Assembly: GCA_028564705.1 (NCBI GenBank)
Contig: JAPXFQ010002465.1
Span: 1,488,001-1,552,000, forward strand
Direction of reading: 5' to 3'
Source of the DNA: Apricaphanius iberus
Lineage: Eukaryota > Chordata > Actinopteri > Cyprinodontiformes > Aphaniidae
Length of the DNA stretch: 64,000 nt
The position numbers and the translations under genes were made by a program. This document shows, one piece after another, positions 15,301 to 30,300 of this stretch (its first letter is position 1; each line of letters begins with the position of its first letter). A model generated the notes under the pieces. It was not told the origin of the DNA and did not search any database. It saw only the letters and a program-made list of their open reading frames with translations.

Positions 15301-18300
15301 CTATTAAAATCAATTGCACAGCAGCCTGGAAAAAGGTGACGCCTTCAGAAGTCTCAGCACAGAACAGCTGAGAGATGGTGCCTCTACAAACACACTGAGT
15401 GTTGTGTCAAGCCAGTTACATAGAGTTCATTTCTTTTGCACAAGGTGAGAGCCTATTGTTTTGTCATGTAACCAATTGTATTACATTATTGCATTACAGG
15501 AAGAACAAAGGACTGAAATAAAGTAAGTTATGAACTACTTGTTCTGTAAGAAGAAATTAAAGGAAAATGAAAAAAAGAAATTAAATACAAAGAGATATTT
15601 GTTTTCAGAGCAGATGAAGACAACATGTTGGCATATATTACATGGAGCATGAAATTAAAAAAAGTTATTTTACAAAAAACACCCAGAGTAAGAGCAATCA
15701 AAAAGAATGAGTCAGCAGAGCACATGAATGATAGCAGAGGGAAGAAGGTGGTAAACTTACATCCATAGAAGGCCCTGGAGACGATCTGCCGCTTCATATT
15801 CTGACAGAGCATCTTCAGTGGAATACTGCTGGACAGAAATCAGATCATTTTCACCACAGATCCTCTCATCAACTATTTCCTCTGTATCAACAAAACTACA
15901 GTTGTCTTCTATGTTCCTCAAACCGAAGAACGAAGAACGGCATGATTCCACTGTCAAGTATCACCTGCTTGGTCCCTAACCCTAATTTAACTGTGTTTAC
16001 CCCCTCAGGATGCTATCAAGTGATGCAGGAGCTTAGTAATCACACATTCGTCAAGTCAAGCAGCAGATAAAACATTTAAAACATGCAGGGAAGGAGTCCT
16101 GAGGATCAGGTTGAGAACCACTTCCCTAAACCAAATTTTTAAGAGGTAATAAAGGTTTTTGCAATTAAATTATAAAAAGTATACACAAATCATTACCGAA
16201 AACAAACCCTATGAGTAACCATGGCGACACACACGAGAATATCTGTAGAAAACCAGGATTTTAAAAATAGCCACAAAAAAAAAAAAACATCTGTTACCAA
16301 AGGAAATCTAAAACGTACATGTAAGTGATGAACTGGATCTATGCCAGATGGAAGACAGTAATTGTAGTTGGACTTGTCAGAGCTAGGCATCATCAATAAT
16401 ATGAAAAATAACTTGCTGTTTTCACGAACACACAAAAAGAACAGATTCTTGTTATAACCACAGTGGAATCATCCTTTTTGATTTAACCATTGGCAAAGAG
16501 CTACCAGCCACTAGCTTTTCCTTTAAAAGCTTACAACTTGTCAGGAAGCTCCAACACGTACCCAGCCTGTCTGAAAGGATTACTGTCCACATTTTCTTTG
16601 CAAACTTTTGTGCATTGGCTAACAAAGTGTTAGTTTTGAAAATAGATGACCACCTCAAATCTGTAAAAGTATCAAAAGTAGATCCAGATGATGATGCTGT
16701 TTTTCCTTACACTGGCTGCAGTGAAGAATTCGTATGAAAATTAAATCATGATGATAGTTTATATTGCCAGATGTTGTTGCTCATCTGCCTGCGGATGGAT
16801 ACGCTAAAAAATTGATGAAGAAGCTGAACGGAAAATAGAAGCAAAACAAAAGCATTGTGAATCTGACATTATGAATGCAAACACTGTTCCACGACACGTC
16901 TAGTCTTGTTACACGGGGATCAGTCGATAAGAAATCAGTAAAAGTTAGCCGGCCAGAAACCAGAACTTTGCTTTTTGGCTCAAATGTCAAAATGGCCTGT
17001 TTGAAAGGGGCTTTGGTGATCTCGGACCAGAGGGCCTGACGCACTGTCTCTGCAATAATGCAGTTATGGTCTGGATGTCAATCGAGTTCTTCTGCACTAC
17101 TGTCACACATCTATCACTTTATAGACCCTGCTTTGTGCACTGGAGCTCAGTCATGTTGGGAGACAAAGGTACCATTCTCAAACTGTTTCCATCAAGTTGG
17201 AGGTGTGGAATTGTCCTAAGTGTCAGTACGGTTAAATGTGCATCTAAATACAGCGTTGGCCGTACTTCAGCTAATACCTTAACCAGGATGGGATTCTATA
17301 TCTCATTCTACGTCACTTAGAAAATCTCATTATTGAATGAAGTGAGTTCCACTTCACAATGCGCCCTGTCATGTTGGCATTATTCCAGTTGGTGTAGAGT
17401 GTCACACAGATAGTGCTTAAATGCTGGCGGCGGTAAAAGTAGGATTAGCACAATGAGCAAAGAAATGGAAGACAACTAAGCTGCAGCACAGTACATGTAG
17501 TCCTTACTGTACTGTTTGATTGAGTCAGACTCGCTGCTGCTGTGTTGCTGTTATTCTAACGCTTTTATTTTCATAGTATTTTTGAATGGCATTATGTTGA
17601 TGTGTTAGTTGACAGTTTGGCAATAATAATACGGCATTCTTTCTGTTTTCTCTTACTGCATGTAAACGCAGTGACTGAACCAAAGAGGGGGAAGTAATCC
17701 CCTCTGCATGAAACATTATCCCCTACACAGTGCAGTATGACCAGTCCTGGTCTCCTGGAAACTGCCAAACACAGACGCATCCATTGGGTTAACAGAGAGG
17801 TATGACGCCTCACTCTTGAGTGTCCACTGATCTATGTGCCAGTAACACTGTGCTTTTTAACACTAGATCTGATGCTTTGCATTGCATTTTGTCATGTAAA
17901 GCTGCAGCTGTTCAGCCATGGAAACTCATACCATGAAACTCTCTACACATTGTTTTGAACTAATCTAAAACCCACATGATGCTTGGAGGTCTGTAGCTAT
18001 TGATTCTGAAGAATGTTGGTAACCTCTGCATACTGGGTGCTAGGCTTTTTATACCTGTGGACATGGAAGTTGTTAGAACACCTGAATTCAATTATGTGGA
18101 GAGGGACCCAATACTTTTGGCTTTATGCTGCTTTTTTTAAAATCCTGACTTATTGCAGCACATTGACAACACGGACAGAAAGGTTGGAGGTTTTGGTGCA
18201 TACGTGTGAATATCCATCGGCTGATGCAAGCAGGTACAGCCTGCCGAGAAGTCGAATGAGGTGTTGCTACCGACTGTGGAGCAGGACTTGCACAGCAACT

Positions 18301-21300
18301 CGTGAGTGGTTACTTCGGTCTGTTGCCACGACGACGGGCTGCCTCCAAAACCTTGCATCTCCATCATCTCCCCATGGTCTACACCAGAGATAGTGAAAGG
18401 GGAGAAGACAGAGAGAAGTCTCAGTGCTCCAAGACAAAATGTTTGTTGGTGTTTTTCTACATTTGCTTCACTCTGGCTTTGGTTTCATGCCTTACATATT
18501 ATGACCTAGGTCCCTCAGCTCAACCACAAATACATATTTATATGTATTTAGGAAATTATGACAGGAATAGATGAGCAAATAGATATGGGTGGTATAGAGA
18601 GAAAACTAAAAGTGGAAAGGTGGGAAGCAGGAATGATGCTGAGGGAGAGACAGGCAGAGGGGGATGCAGGGGTTCCATGCGGGTACACAGCAGCTCACTC
18701 AGAGAGGAAGGAGAGGGGACAGCAGAGCTCTAGGAGGACAGGGGAGGGAGAAGAAGTGAGGGAGCTGACAGTGGAGAGAAAGGGAAGGGACGAGGCTCAC
18801 AGTAAGACCATGCAGGATGCAATAAGCCAGAAAAAAAGATAGACCAAGGAAATCCTCTCAGGAGCAACCAAATGGTACAAATGGTACAAATAAAGGCACA
18901 CAAAGAGGAAGCCAAAAAATGAGGAAAACTTCAACATCAAAATAATGCTCTTCACCTTAATTCTTCAGGTTGGAGCTGATGACCTGTCATAAATATGAAG
19001 ATGTGCTTTGGTTGTTCAGTAACTACCCCCTCCCCCCTCCCAAAATAAAAAACAAAAAAAGGATGCCACCATAAAGATTATTGGAGAGAGAACAACATTT
19101 GGCCTCCCTCCTCTACTTTAGAGCTAGATGTGATCTACAGCTGGGCTCAGTACTGCAACCCTGCTTACACAAGGACTCCACATCTCTACTACTGCGGAAC
19201 CCCACAGGACCGGAATTAGAGGGGATGGAGGAAGTAGAGGAAATGGTGGGAGGGTTGTGTGCCAGGGTTAGTGAAGAATTACAGTGAACAGCATCGCAGC
19301 AGACGACTGCACAAACAAAGGAGAGACAAGCAAGGAGTTCAGAAGATTCGAGAGACGAATCAAAAAACAAAAAAAGAAGAAGGGGGGGGGGGGCTAAAAT
19401 CATCACCAATCTACAGAATCAAGACTATAGCAAAATAAGAGTTACTTCAATTAACAGCTAACAAAATGATTGGGTGCACATTTCTCATGCAACAAGTGCC
19501 AAGCATGTAGCCGGTGAGAAATGAAACAACTTAAAGAAGGAAGCGGAATTACGGAATTATTCCAAAAGAAAAAACACACAAAAAAGAGGAAACTAATACT
19601 TGGTAACAACTTTGCCATCCAGCAGTGCTGAGTCATACTCCAAGGACTTTCTCATTATCCCACACAATTTGGGACGGAATATCTGAGATGAAGAAATTAG
19701 CCAAAGAGACTTGTACCAGGAGATCTGAGCATGTCTGAACAGGTGATATAGACATGTGGAGATTATGCATAGCCCCAGTGTTTGGTTGTTTGTTCTTCTG
19801 GGAATACCAGTTTGAAGTCTTTCACAAATCTGTATGGTTCCAGGCTGCCGATTGAACTGTTGCTGAACAGTAATAAATAGAGGAAATGCAGAGCGAGGGA
19901 GCAGCTCAGCAGCTGTTGGGCTTTTAACAGAATGTCTGATAGCTGCTCTATCACAGTCGGTTTATCATGGACAGGCATGAGGGCTCACAGTGAGGGTCCC
20001 CATGACTTTGCAGTTTATATCTAACTTAAATTGATGTATGCTCATTCTTCATAGCACATTAAATGCTAGAGCTGTGGAACTGACCAAGTTAAATAAGGCA
20101 TGGAGTGAATCCTGACATGGAATCCTACAGGGAAGGTGAAAGGAAAGTTTCCCTGACTGTATTGAAAGCTATAAGAAAAAAAGAAGCATATCCCATTATT
20201 CAGACAAACAGATGGTTTCATGTTTCACATTTGAATGCTTTGGTAGGGCACAGTGGTTAGTGCAGGCGTCCCATGTACAGAGGCCTCAGTCCTCACCGGG
20301 TTGTCCCTAGTTTGAGTCCTACCCCGGTGGACCCTTCCCACATGTCCTCCACCACTTCTTCCTTTTCTATGTACTGTCCAAACCTTTATTTAAAAAATAT
20401 ACATCTGTATATTGGTATACAGTGGAGCTCTGCCTATAAAGGCCATGGCATTTCTGTATGGTGTTTTTCTGGCCACTCTGGCTTCTTTCCACTGTCCAAA
20501 GGCATGCATCAGATACATAGAAAAATCTGTGGCAGTGCGCCGACCAAAAAAAACCATATTGCGTTTTGTTTTTCTTTTTTACACTATTTAACCACACCTC
20601 CAATAATACCCGACTGCAGCCGCAACATCTCCGCCTCTTGCCAAGGAAGGTGCTACAGGTTACGGTTTCCTCATTCATGACATGAAAATCCGTCACCTGT
20701 TTGCGAAATTCACAGTTTTCAATCCAAAATAGGTCACCTACGTGATTCGTATATGTCCGATGAAGAAACCAATCAGCTGTAATTAGTGACGCATGCCGCA
20801 GCAGACAGACACAAGTTTTCAGAACAGTCTTTATGTGACTCACAGAAGCTGTAGTTTCAATTACTTTTTAAATCTTCTGAGTTATTTAGGATTAAAAACG
20901 GTTTCAACCTACCTAAAGTCTTGTTCCGTTTCATTTTAGCTGTGTGATGGTAACTTCGGCAGCATATCAAGGATATTTTTCCAGCTCTTTGCTGCCCTGA
21001 GATTCAATTCAATTCACTTTTATTTATATAGCTCCAAATCACAACATATGTCATCTCAAGGCACTTTAACACACGTCATTTCAATAGAGTTATACAAACA
21101 TTCCAATCAGTTAAAAGTTTTTTATGTAAGGAATCCTAGCAGATTGTGATAAGTCATCAATTGAAAGTGAGGAAATAAGGATGAAAGTAATGAAAAATAC
21201 TTTCTCTCAGAGACTACTGTGATTTTTTAATAAGTGACTGTTCAGTGAAGAACCACTGAACATTCAGTGGTTCTGACAGGAACTTAATAAAGAGAGGGTA

Positions 21301-24300
21301 AAAGGGGCCAAGGTTGGTCTTGGAATCTAGCACCAAAATAAAACCAGAGATGTTCTTCTAGTGGGGACCCAATGTGAGCTGGTGACATTTTAGAGTTTTC
21401 ATCTGTTTAAATGACGTTTAAAGTCATTTTATTTTACAAAGGTTAATGTGACAATGTAGCCTCTAAGTCTGCTTACGTTTCAAACAATTTAAGCGATTAG
21501 CAAAAAATAAAATACAGTTGCAACTTTTCACAAAAGCTTTTTCACACAAAGGTGTAGGGACTGTAGAGACGGTTTAATTTGTTAACTTACGTTCAGACAC
21601 AGGGCAGTCCTCATGCACTTTCCCTGTCCAATCGTTCTTTCTTTTAAAATCAAAAGCTGTTTTATTAAACTAAATGCAAATTGATCACCTGTAAGAAGGT
21701 TAGCTGCCCACCACCAAACTACTTAAACTTATTAGGCATTAAGTTGTTGTCAGAGAAGTTGCTTCTAATTACTGACTTCATCACTGAGTGCAAGCTACAC
21801 ATTATAGGAAATCTGGTTAGATGTCAATAATGACATTTCTAAATTGATAGAGTCAGCTCCTTTAAATTATAATTTTCTAAGGGAGAGCAGGAAAAACAGA
21901 CAAAGTGGAGGTGTAGCCACAATGTTTCAGAACTCAATGAACTTAAAAAAATATTCAGGTCACATCTGACTCTTAAGTATCTCGCTCATAACAACCTAAC
22001 AAAGCTTTATATTTAACTTTATATAAACTACCAAAATTTTAATGTTAATTTCTTCTTAACAGTATTTTAGTGACCTTCCTTCTGAAATATGTATTAACCA
22101 TGACCAATTAATCATTGTGGAGGATTTTAATATCCATATTGACAACCCCTAAGGTAGAAAAGCAAAAACTTAACTGACACTCTTTATAACTTTAGCATGA
22201 CTCAGCATATCAAAAACCAACACAAAATCAAGGACACACTCTAAACTTTATCATCAGCAAATGTAAATATCTCCAACATCTCAGTCATTGATGTGGCATT
22301 ATTTGAGCATTTCCATCTTTTCTTTCAAAGCACAATCTCTCTCTATATATATAAAATATATAGTCAGACCATTATAAAAATGGTTTTAGTTGAAACCTTT
22401 ATACAAATAAACTCCACCACGTCTCCTTCTTACCCCAATTAAAATTCAGAAAACTAGTTGGTAGATAACTTCTTTTCACAATGTTCAGACATAATTGATT
22501 CTATTGCTCCAGCTTAAGTGAGTAAGTAGTCTTGGGTAGAAAGAACCCTGGTTCTTTGAGTAGCATGAACCGGGTTGGGTCAGCCTGTATTTAGCTCATT
22601 TCCAGTACGTTTGTCTGGGCCTAGCCAACCAATTTTTCCTCAATGACAGGGGATTGATAGGCCACTCTTTGCTGGTGGGATAATGTTGGCCCCTCGTGGA
22701 GTTTGGAGGCAGGCAGACTCGCCTCATACTGCGCAGCAGCAGGCCTCATAGGCTGCTAGAAAGTCGTTCTGGAAGGGACGAAGCCTCACTCAGCTGGGGG
22801 AGTGAGAGTCCATCTTCCCTTGGGACTCTGATTTCACTAATTAAAAAAAAAGTTTCTGCTGCACTCTCGGCAGAGCTTCACATTTTTTTATTTGTTTTTG
22901 ATGGTATCAGATGGACGAAGCCTCCATAATGTCACTCGCACTTTTCTGAAGAGCTCAATTCAAGCCAACTGAAAGGTTCCTATCACAGCTATCTTGACCA
23001 CACATCTCGCCACACCCAGAAAATACAAAAAATAGGCAAAGAGGTGGAGCTGAGAGTGGGGCTGGGAGGGTGGTTGTGGATGACTGACACCCATCAAAAA
23101 TTCTGAACTGATGTAGCTTCAAGCTAACCAAAGCTAATGGAGATTAGCATGAGCTTTTAGCCAGAAAACCAGGGTTAAGTGACTCTGCTACCCCCTGCCT
23201 TCCAGGCAGATTCAAGAATTTGGTCAAATAAAAGCATGAAGCCTTGTTGGTCTATAACATTCACTAAAACTATTTGAATTTGAAAAGTTTTAATAATCAT
23301 GTTTAAAGGAGAAATATGATCATTACAACTCATTTTTGAAAAAGCAGCTTTATCTTAAATGCACAGCAGAAATATGATTTTGCATACTGAAGAAAATGAA
23401 GCAGAGTATTCTTGGATGTTCTGCTAATGTAATCAATACCACAGCAAGCCATTATTGTCCAATAAGTGCAAGATTAACATCTGAACATGAATAAACCTCT
23501 TAGACACAACTGATGGTCATGTTCAGAGAAACAGAATAGCAGAGACTAACATCAGGCCAAGATTGCGGCCTTCCCTAGAGCAAGCAGGGGGGAGCAAGCC
23601 TCTAGCCACCAGTGCTCGCGCTAACAGCTTATCTGAGACCTGTCAATCAAAAAAATCATAATCACCTCCCCCATGATGGTAAACCTGACCAATTACATCT
23701 AAAATGGTTTCTTAACCGAGCTGTAAACATTTTTGTTTTCTGCTGTGAAGTTGGGATTTCTAATATGCAAGTCAATGGGAACTTGCTCTGTTTTTGTAGC
23801 CAGCAAACAGATGATTTTTGTCTCTGTTTGGGAGGGATTGTGCTTTCAACGAAAATACAGAAATGGTCAGATAGCGCATTATCAACTACAGAGAAGTTGG
23901 AGATATTTAAACCTTTCCTGATAATTAAGTCCGGGACATCCCTGCTAAAAACCCATTTGTTTAGAGCTGCCTTTAAGTAACTGATTAATCAATAATGTTA
24001 TTTTTTGTGCCTCTAATGTTGTCCTATATTCTTTTACTGTCTTTTTATTGCCACTTATTCTTTATCCCCTAATCATGATTTGGCTAATTATGGCATAGAA
24101 CAAAATAATTGCCTTCTTGTTTTAAAGTGTACTATACAAATAAAGCTGCCTTACCTTACACAGATTCCAGTCAGAAAAAGGTATTTTGTCTGACTAATTT
24201 GTGCATTGACGACGCAACTTGATACCCCTTATGAGTAACTTATCCCATTATTGCTTTTACTCAATTGCTAATGATTTCTTGTTTGCCTTCATTTTCAAAC

Positions 24301-27300
24301 AAATTGTTATTTTTCTTCAAATGCTAAATGGGAAAATCAAAAACCTTATATTTTTCTGATTAATGAATGCACCATATGCGCCCACAACAAGGTCATGCTA
24401 TTTGCAGCACTCTTTGGCGGGGTGGTGGTTATAGAAAACTTTTTTTTAATTTCTGTTTCAGTAACAGCTCTGAAAACTCGAATTTAAAGGAAATAGAAAT
24501 GTTGACCTCATGATATTAGCAACCAGCTATATTAGAACTTAAGATTGGTAAACCCCTGTCTCATAATTAATTCTCTTTCTCACAGAGTGTGAAGTTCCCT
24601 ATGCCAGTAATGTACTCTATAGAGGGATTTTTGGTCTAGGTCACTCCCTGCTCTACTGCGCATGTCGTCGGCAGAAACAGATGTTACGCATGTCCTGTGC
24701 TGTAGGTTGCACAAAAATCACTCCGATAATAACATAAAACTGGGCAGGTTCTATAGAACTGCTTTGACTTCCCCCACTTTTAAGGCAAAAACAAATATAT
24801 TTGGTTGCAAACTATCAGAAAAATATATTGGAATGATGATTAGAAATGCAACAATCTACTGCATAGCTTGTCTTATCACTTGGTGATAAACTGTTGTAAT
24901 ACACTGACAGCATCACTAACCAACACTATAACTGCAAGAAACCGCAAGTAATAATGGGAACCAGAGCTAATTCTAAAGGCCTTTAAATCATATATATAAA
25001 AATAAAAAAAATCACAGTCATTAAAAGTTCTTCAAGAGACAATAGAAGCAGCCAAAATTGGCAGCAGCAGATGTGAAAAGGAGATCAGATATCGGTCAAA
25101 AACCTCTGAAGGGAACGGTTTGCTAATGTTGGGGTTGGTTACTGCAATGTTCTGCTCTGTTAGCTATCAGTAATTATCTAGGAAAACATAATTTTGTGTT
25201 GACAATTTATTTTGTAGCAGAAAATTGGCCAGGCTTGCACTGGAATCCCATTTCTACTTCCCCATGTCCCTGAGAACTTGGTCAGGTCTATCCTTCTCCT
25301 CAGTGTTGGGCTCAGCTCCAGGCAGCACACAGACAGGCAGGCAAAGCTAGAGGGAGAGGTTAGGCAGGGAAGGGAGAGAGGGCAAGAGAGGACATGGAGG
25401 GAGGAGAGTCTAAAGCTGGGGTGAGATCTAAGGGATGGGAATGGGGCAGTGTGTTAAGGTGATAAAAACCTTTCAGGACATTAGGGTCTGTGAGGTTCCG
25501 CGAGCAGATCATTGAGATCATAGCATGGAGTCTATCTTCCTCTTCCTCATCGTCATCCAGCGACGGTGCGCGGCTGCCCGTGGTGTGGTGGTAGTTTATT
25601 GTGACTGCTTGCACCAGCGAAACAACAGAGAATGGAATTAGAAAAGGGTTGCCCTACAAGCATCGGAAAGAAACCACCTCACTTTAGAATAGAAAGATTT
25701 ACACCTCAAACAGAGATAAGTGTTAGCAACAGGAAGAAAGAATGGTATTACTTCATGAGCAATTCTGCCCTGGTAATTTTTTAATGATATGGTCATGTGA
25801 AAGGGTTACTCACTGGCATCATATCGGTATCCTGGGTAGACGATCCGAAAGACGTAATCAGCAGCCATCTGATCCTCGCTGTTCCTGTCCTGCTCCATGA
25901 GCCGCGCTGCGCTGCTCCTCTTCCGCAATTTAGGGAAAACTTTTCCCTGCCAGACACAAGTAAACGTCATTGTCAGACTGAAGCTTCTGGATTCTCCTCA
26001 ATGCCAACCAGTTAGTTTAGAATAGGCTAGAAAATCAACATAATTAGTTTGACGTTCAGGGGGTTAAGGACTTTTATCCTTCCAGGGTCAAATTCAAGGC
26101 TAAGGTCTCTTGTTTAGATTGTTGCTAAGCCTAGTTTATGCTTCTCTGCCAGGAAATTTGCACCCACACAAGCACACACATATTGATAGAGAGACTTCTC
26201 TTTGTGTCAGTGTTGCAAAGCAATTCACTACCAGGACAGCAGGGGGTGTAGACCTTTTCTGGTGGGTATACCTACCATTGCAGTGATGCCTCTGGTCAAC
26301 GACAGTTTATCTACTTCAGTTTGTAAACCCACATCTCCACAAAGAGGATTGACCCACATAAAGCAAGTGTTAATAGAGCTGAAAAGCTTTTTACTAGAAG
26401 TGCAGCTCATAGAATCCATGGAACACATGGAAACACATGGAAACTAACACAGCAGTCTGTTTTGTTGTTCTCTACACCTCATGGTGTTCAAATCTGGCCT
26501 TGCAACATAAAGCATTTAGTGCCCAAAAGCTGCATTGACTACTGATTACAACAACTCTAGAGCACTGTTCTGGTGAAATGATCTGGGACTGATGTTGGCC
26601 TCTCTGTTTTATTCCATGGATAGTTCAAAATTGGGCTCTACTCAGAGAGCCGTTGCATCCACAGATATGGTGCTGTGTGTCTTTGTACATCTGCAGACTA
26701 AGAAGCAAAAACTAGACTGTATCAGAATCAGCAGTGTGCTATTTTTTGTCGTTACCTTGCCTTTCTGGGACCAGAGAGGAGGTTCCAATTGTCCTCTTGG
26801 TAGAAGTCCAGTTTCCAAACACGAGAGGAAGGCCAGAAGATGTCCGCCTGGAGGAAAGTGCAGGGGCGGCCTCTGGATCCCATCCTGACTGACGAGTACC
26901 AGCGTCCCACCGGAATCAGCTGGAATCAAAGGTTCATACAGGAAAAACATGTTGGAGGAACTATGACAAAGAAATGATCATAGATCATGTTTCTTCCTTT
27001 ATACAAAATAAAAATAAACTTTTACATTATAATGTAAAACACTGATATTCAGACGGATTAGAACACCACATAAACGAGAAAGATGAATATAAGCAGTATA
27101 TAAGATACATAAATGTCAAGTTTTAAAGCTGCAGCACGTTTCACCTTATTACAGCAAGAGGTAAATGAGCTGGACCAGGAGCTACTTAATAGAACATAAT
27201 TATCTCATGCTACAGTCCAAACGTGACAGATGTAGACTGTATGTACAGCTGGGCAGCTCACAGTACTCACGCCGTTGGTGACAGTGGATGCAAACAATCT

Positions 27301-30300
27301 GGCGCAGAGGAACAGTCAGTGCATAGTCCCAATAAATACTAAAAAGGAGACAAAAGTTTTCAAGTTCAAATGTAGATCAGTTAAAAAACGTCACTAAATA
27401 CTTCTCTGTTCTAACAGTTCTCCTTTCTGATCTTGGCCCAACCTTTTCTCCAGGTCACAGTCTCCCAGAGTGCCGTTGATGAGCTGGTTAGGTGTCCACT
27501 TTAGTGTGAGGTTGTCTCCAGCTTGATGGAGTGACAGATAGCCCCGTAACACCTCCATCTCCTTCTTCTACCATTTCACATGGAAGAAAAAGAGACAAGT
27601 GTTGGAGTTTTTTTTTGTGTGTGTCACACTTAAATGTTTTAAACCTTCACAGAGTTTTATATCACACCATAATGTTAAAAAAAAATCCAGAATTGTTTTT
27701 AAGCAATTAATGAAAACATAAATGATCCCCCTTGTTACATCACCGATTAAGAGCTGAGTTCAGTTCCACCACACACACAGATCTGTGTCGGACCACCTTT
27801 AGCTTGGTTTGCAGCATTCACAGATCGATTAAAATATGTGGGTTTTTATCGTTTTTCAGGGGACCAATAAACGTACTTAAATGTACTGGTGGGACGCATG
27901 CAATACGACACCCTGTCCTCATCTGATGTCCTCCCTGAGCTGCGGCCTGGTGGACAGTCCTGATCCATTCACGGAGGGAACAGACAGCGATGTTATGACT
28001 GTTTACAAGATATCAAAGTGCAGGTGTAGCTTTCTGGATGAACAGAGCGGACATAGCTGGCATATGTGTTTTAACTGAGTGTGACAAAGATCCAGTACGC
28101 AAAAATGGACACAAACAAATAATTGTAAGTGTTGTTTTTGAAGTATTTACAGTGCATTAGTTAATCTAATAAATTCTGTTAATAAATCAATAATTATATT
28201 TCATAGTTGGTTTAATTTAGTTAAAATACATAACAAAATTCTATAAGCTGTTTAATGGCCTTAAAGGGATATTCCACCTCTACGTAAAAAAATTGCTGTT
28301 GCCATGTTCCCCAGAGTTTCCTAATGTAAGTTTATGCATACTAGTAGTACTCATTCACTTCCATTTGTTCATGCTAAGCTAAAGCTAAAACTAAAGCAAC
28401 TGTTGCCAGACCAGAGGAATGACTGGGCTGGATAAAAAAAGATTGATTTTTTCACTTATGTAGCTCTTGGGGAATATGGCTATAATTATGGATACAGACA
28501 CATTTTTACTTAGGGGTGGAATATTGCTTTTAAAATGCTTATTACTGAACTCTCATGTGAAGTTGGTGCTGAAGTCACGCGTGAATTGAAAATCTGCAGT
28601 GCTCTTTTGTTGCCTGAAAAGTGAAGCTAAATGAGCTTAAAAGCTAAAGAACTAAATCAGAGTGATCTTTAAGGACTTAAAACATACTTGAATTACAAGA
28701 AGCCAATGAAGTATATTTTTTTACTTATTACAGCTTAATGCTACCTTAACTGTTTTCTTAATTTCTGGTAATTTGTATTTCGTATCTTGTGCATTTTATT
28801 CTAAGTTCTTTTAGCGCCTGCAACAAGTGATGTCCTATGATGTTATGGGATGATGATGAAAACAGATATCAAGTTATGCACGGCTGAATCTTCAGGAGAA
28901 CATGATTATGAATAAATGGCCATTTCAAAGAATCCACCAGTGTCTGTAATGCTATAGTAAAACTCGACCACTCCACACGTGTTGATGAGATGATAGCCCT
29001 GCTCCATCTGCAGCCAGCATGTCAGATAAGCCAGTTTACAACTCATCGTTAACAGCATTAAAGGTTACAGTGCATTTCACCCCAAATCCAATAGAAGGTC
29101 TACCACAGTTAATTAGATTACTCTGTTACCTACAAAATAACGCCTTTAGTAACGCCGTTACTCCCAACACAGCTGGCCACGACAAAAAAAGGACACTCTT
29201 AAATTTGCAGTTTCATCACACAGCACAACAGCCGGCATCCCGACTGCAGGAATGTCTACCAGAGCTGTTTCTGTGATATGAATGTTTATTCCTCTACCAT
29301 AAACCATCTCTAAAGGAATTTCAGAGACCCCAGACCAGGACCAGGACCTCCACATCCATGTTCGCCTCCCTGATTATCTGAGATCAGCCACCCAGACAGC
29401 TGCTGCAACAGTTGGTTTTCATTGTTCAGGGCAGATGGTAGACAGCATGTGGCATCGTGTGGGTGAGTAGTTTGATGACTTCAGTGTTGTGGATCGAATG
29501 GCCCTTGGTGGAGGCGGAGTTATGGTATGGGCAGGCGTTTGTTACGTGTTTTATTCAAATTCGGAAAATGGACGAAATCTTTTAAATGAATAGTTCATAT
29601 TTATTGTCCACAGCGATTTTAAAAACAAGCTCCATCGGATCGTCGTGTGGCATAGTGGTTACAGCAGGTGCCCCGTGTGCAGAATCCTCGGTCCTCGATG
29701 CTGTCCTTGGTTTGAGTCCTGTCCCAGGCAAACTTTGCCACTTGTCTTCCCCCAATTCTCTCCCTTTCAAAAAGTCTGTCCACTGTCAAATAAAAACCAC
29801 TGTCGTCCAAAAAACCCGTAAACTCCATCCATTTTCTGTACCGCTTATCCTCAAGGGGTCGTGGGGAGGCTGGTGCCTAGCGGCCGACAGGTGAGAGGTG
29901 GGGTACACCCTGGACAGGTTGTCAAGTCCATCACAATAAAACAAGTCCATCATTAAAAACAAACTGATGCCGTAATTTTAATTATAGTGAGGGAGATCAT
30001 CCCACCCAGGTGCATGATTGTTTCTTAGACTTTTTAAACAGAAATGCCCATAAATAATGTGGTCACAGCACAAAGTATTGGGTAAGAGAATGACAGAGTC
30101 ATACCGGTTGCACCAGGACGTTGTTTTTGCCGTATAGGAGATGTGTTCTGGAGTTCTGATGAAGAGACTCCACATACTCTCTCGCAGATGCAGCAAACTT
30201 ATCCTCTGACATGCTCCCACTGGACTGCCTCTTACGGATCTGGAAAAGGATTTTCACCCTTTAGTTTACATTACAAAACCTCTCACAACATTAACACCTT

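Noticed and set aside
20367..20843. A 158-codon minus-strand open frame
   Set aside because: It runs into the SINE body and shows no recognisable domain or family similarity.
29635..29720. tRNA-gene-like A and B boxes
   Set aside because: No foldable cloverleaf, a long trailing body, and a second dispersed copy at 20.24 kb, so it is a SINE.
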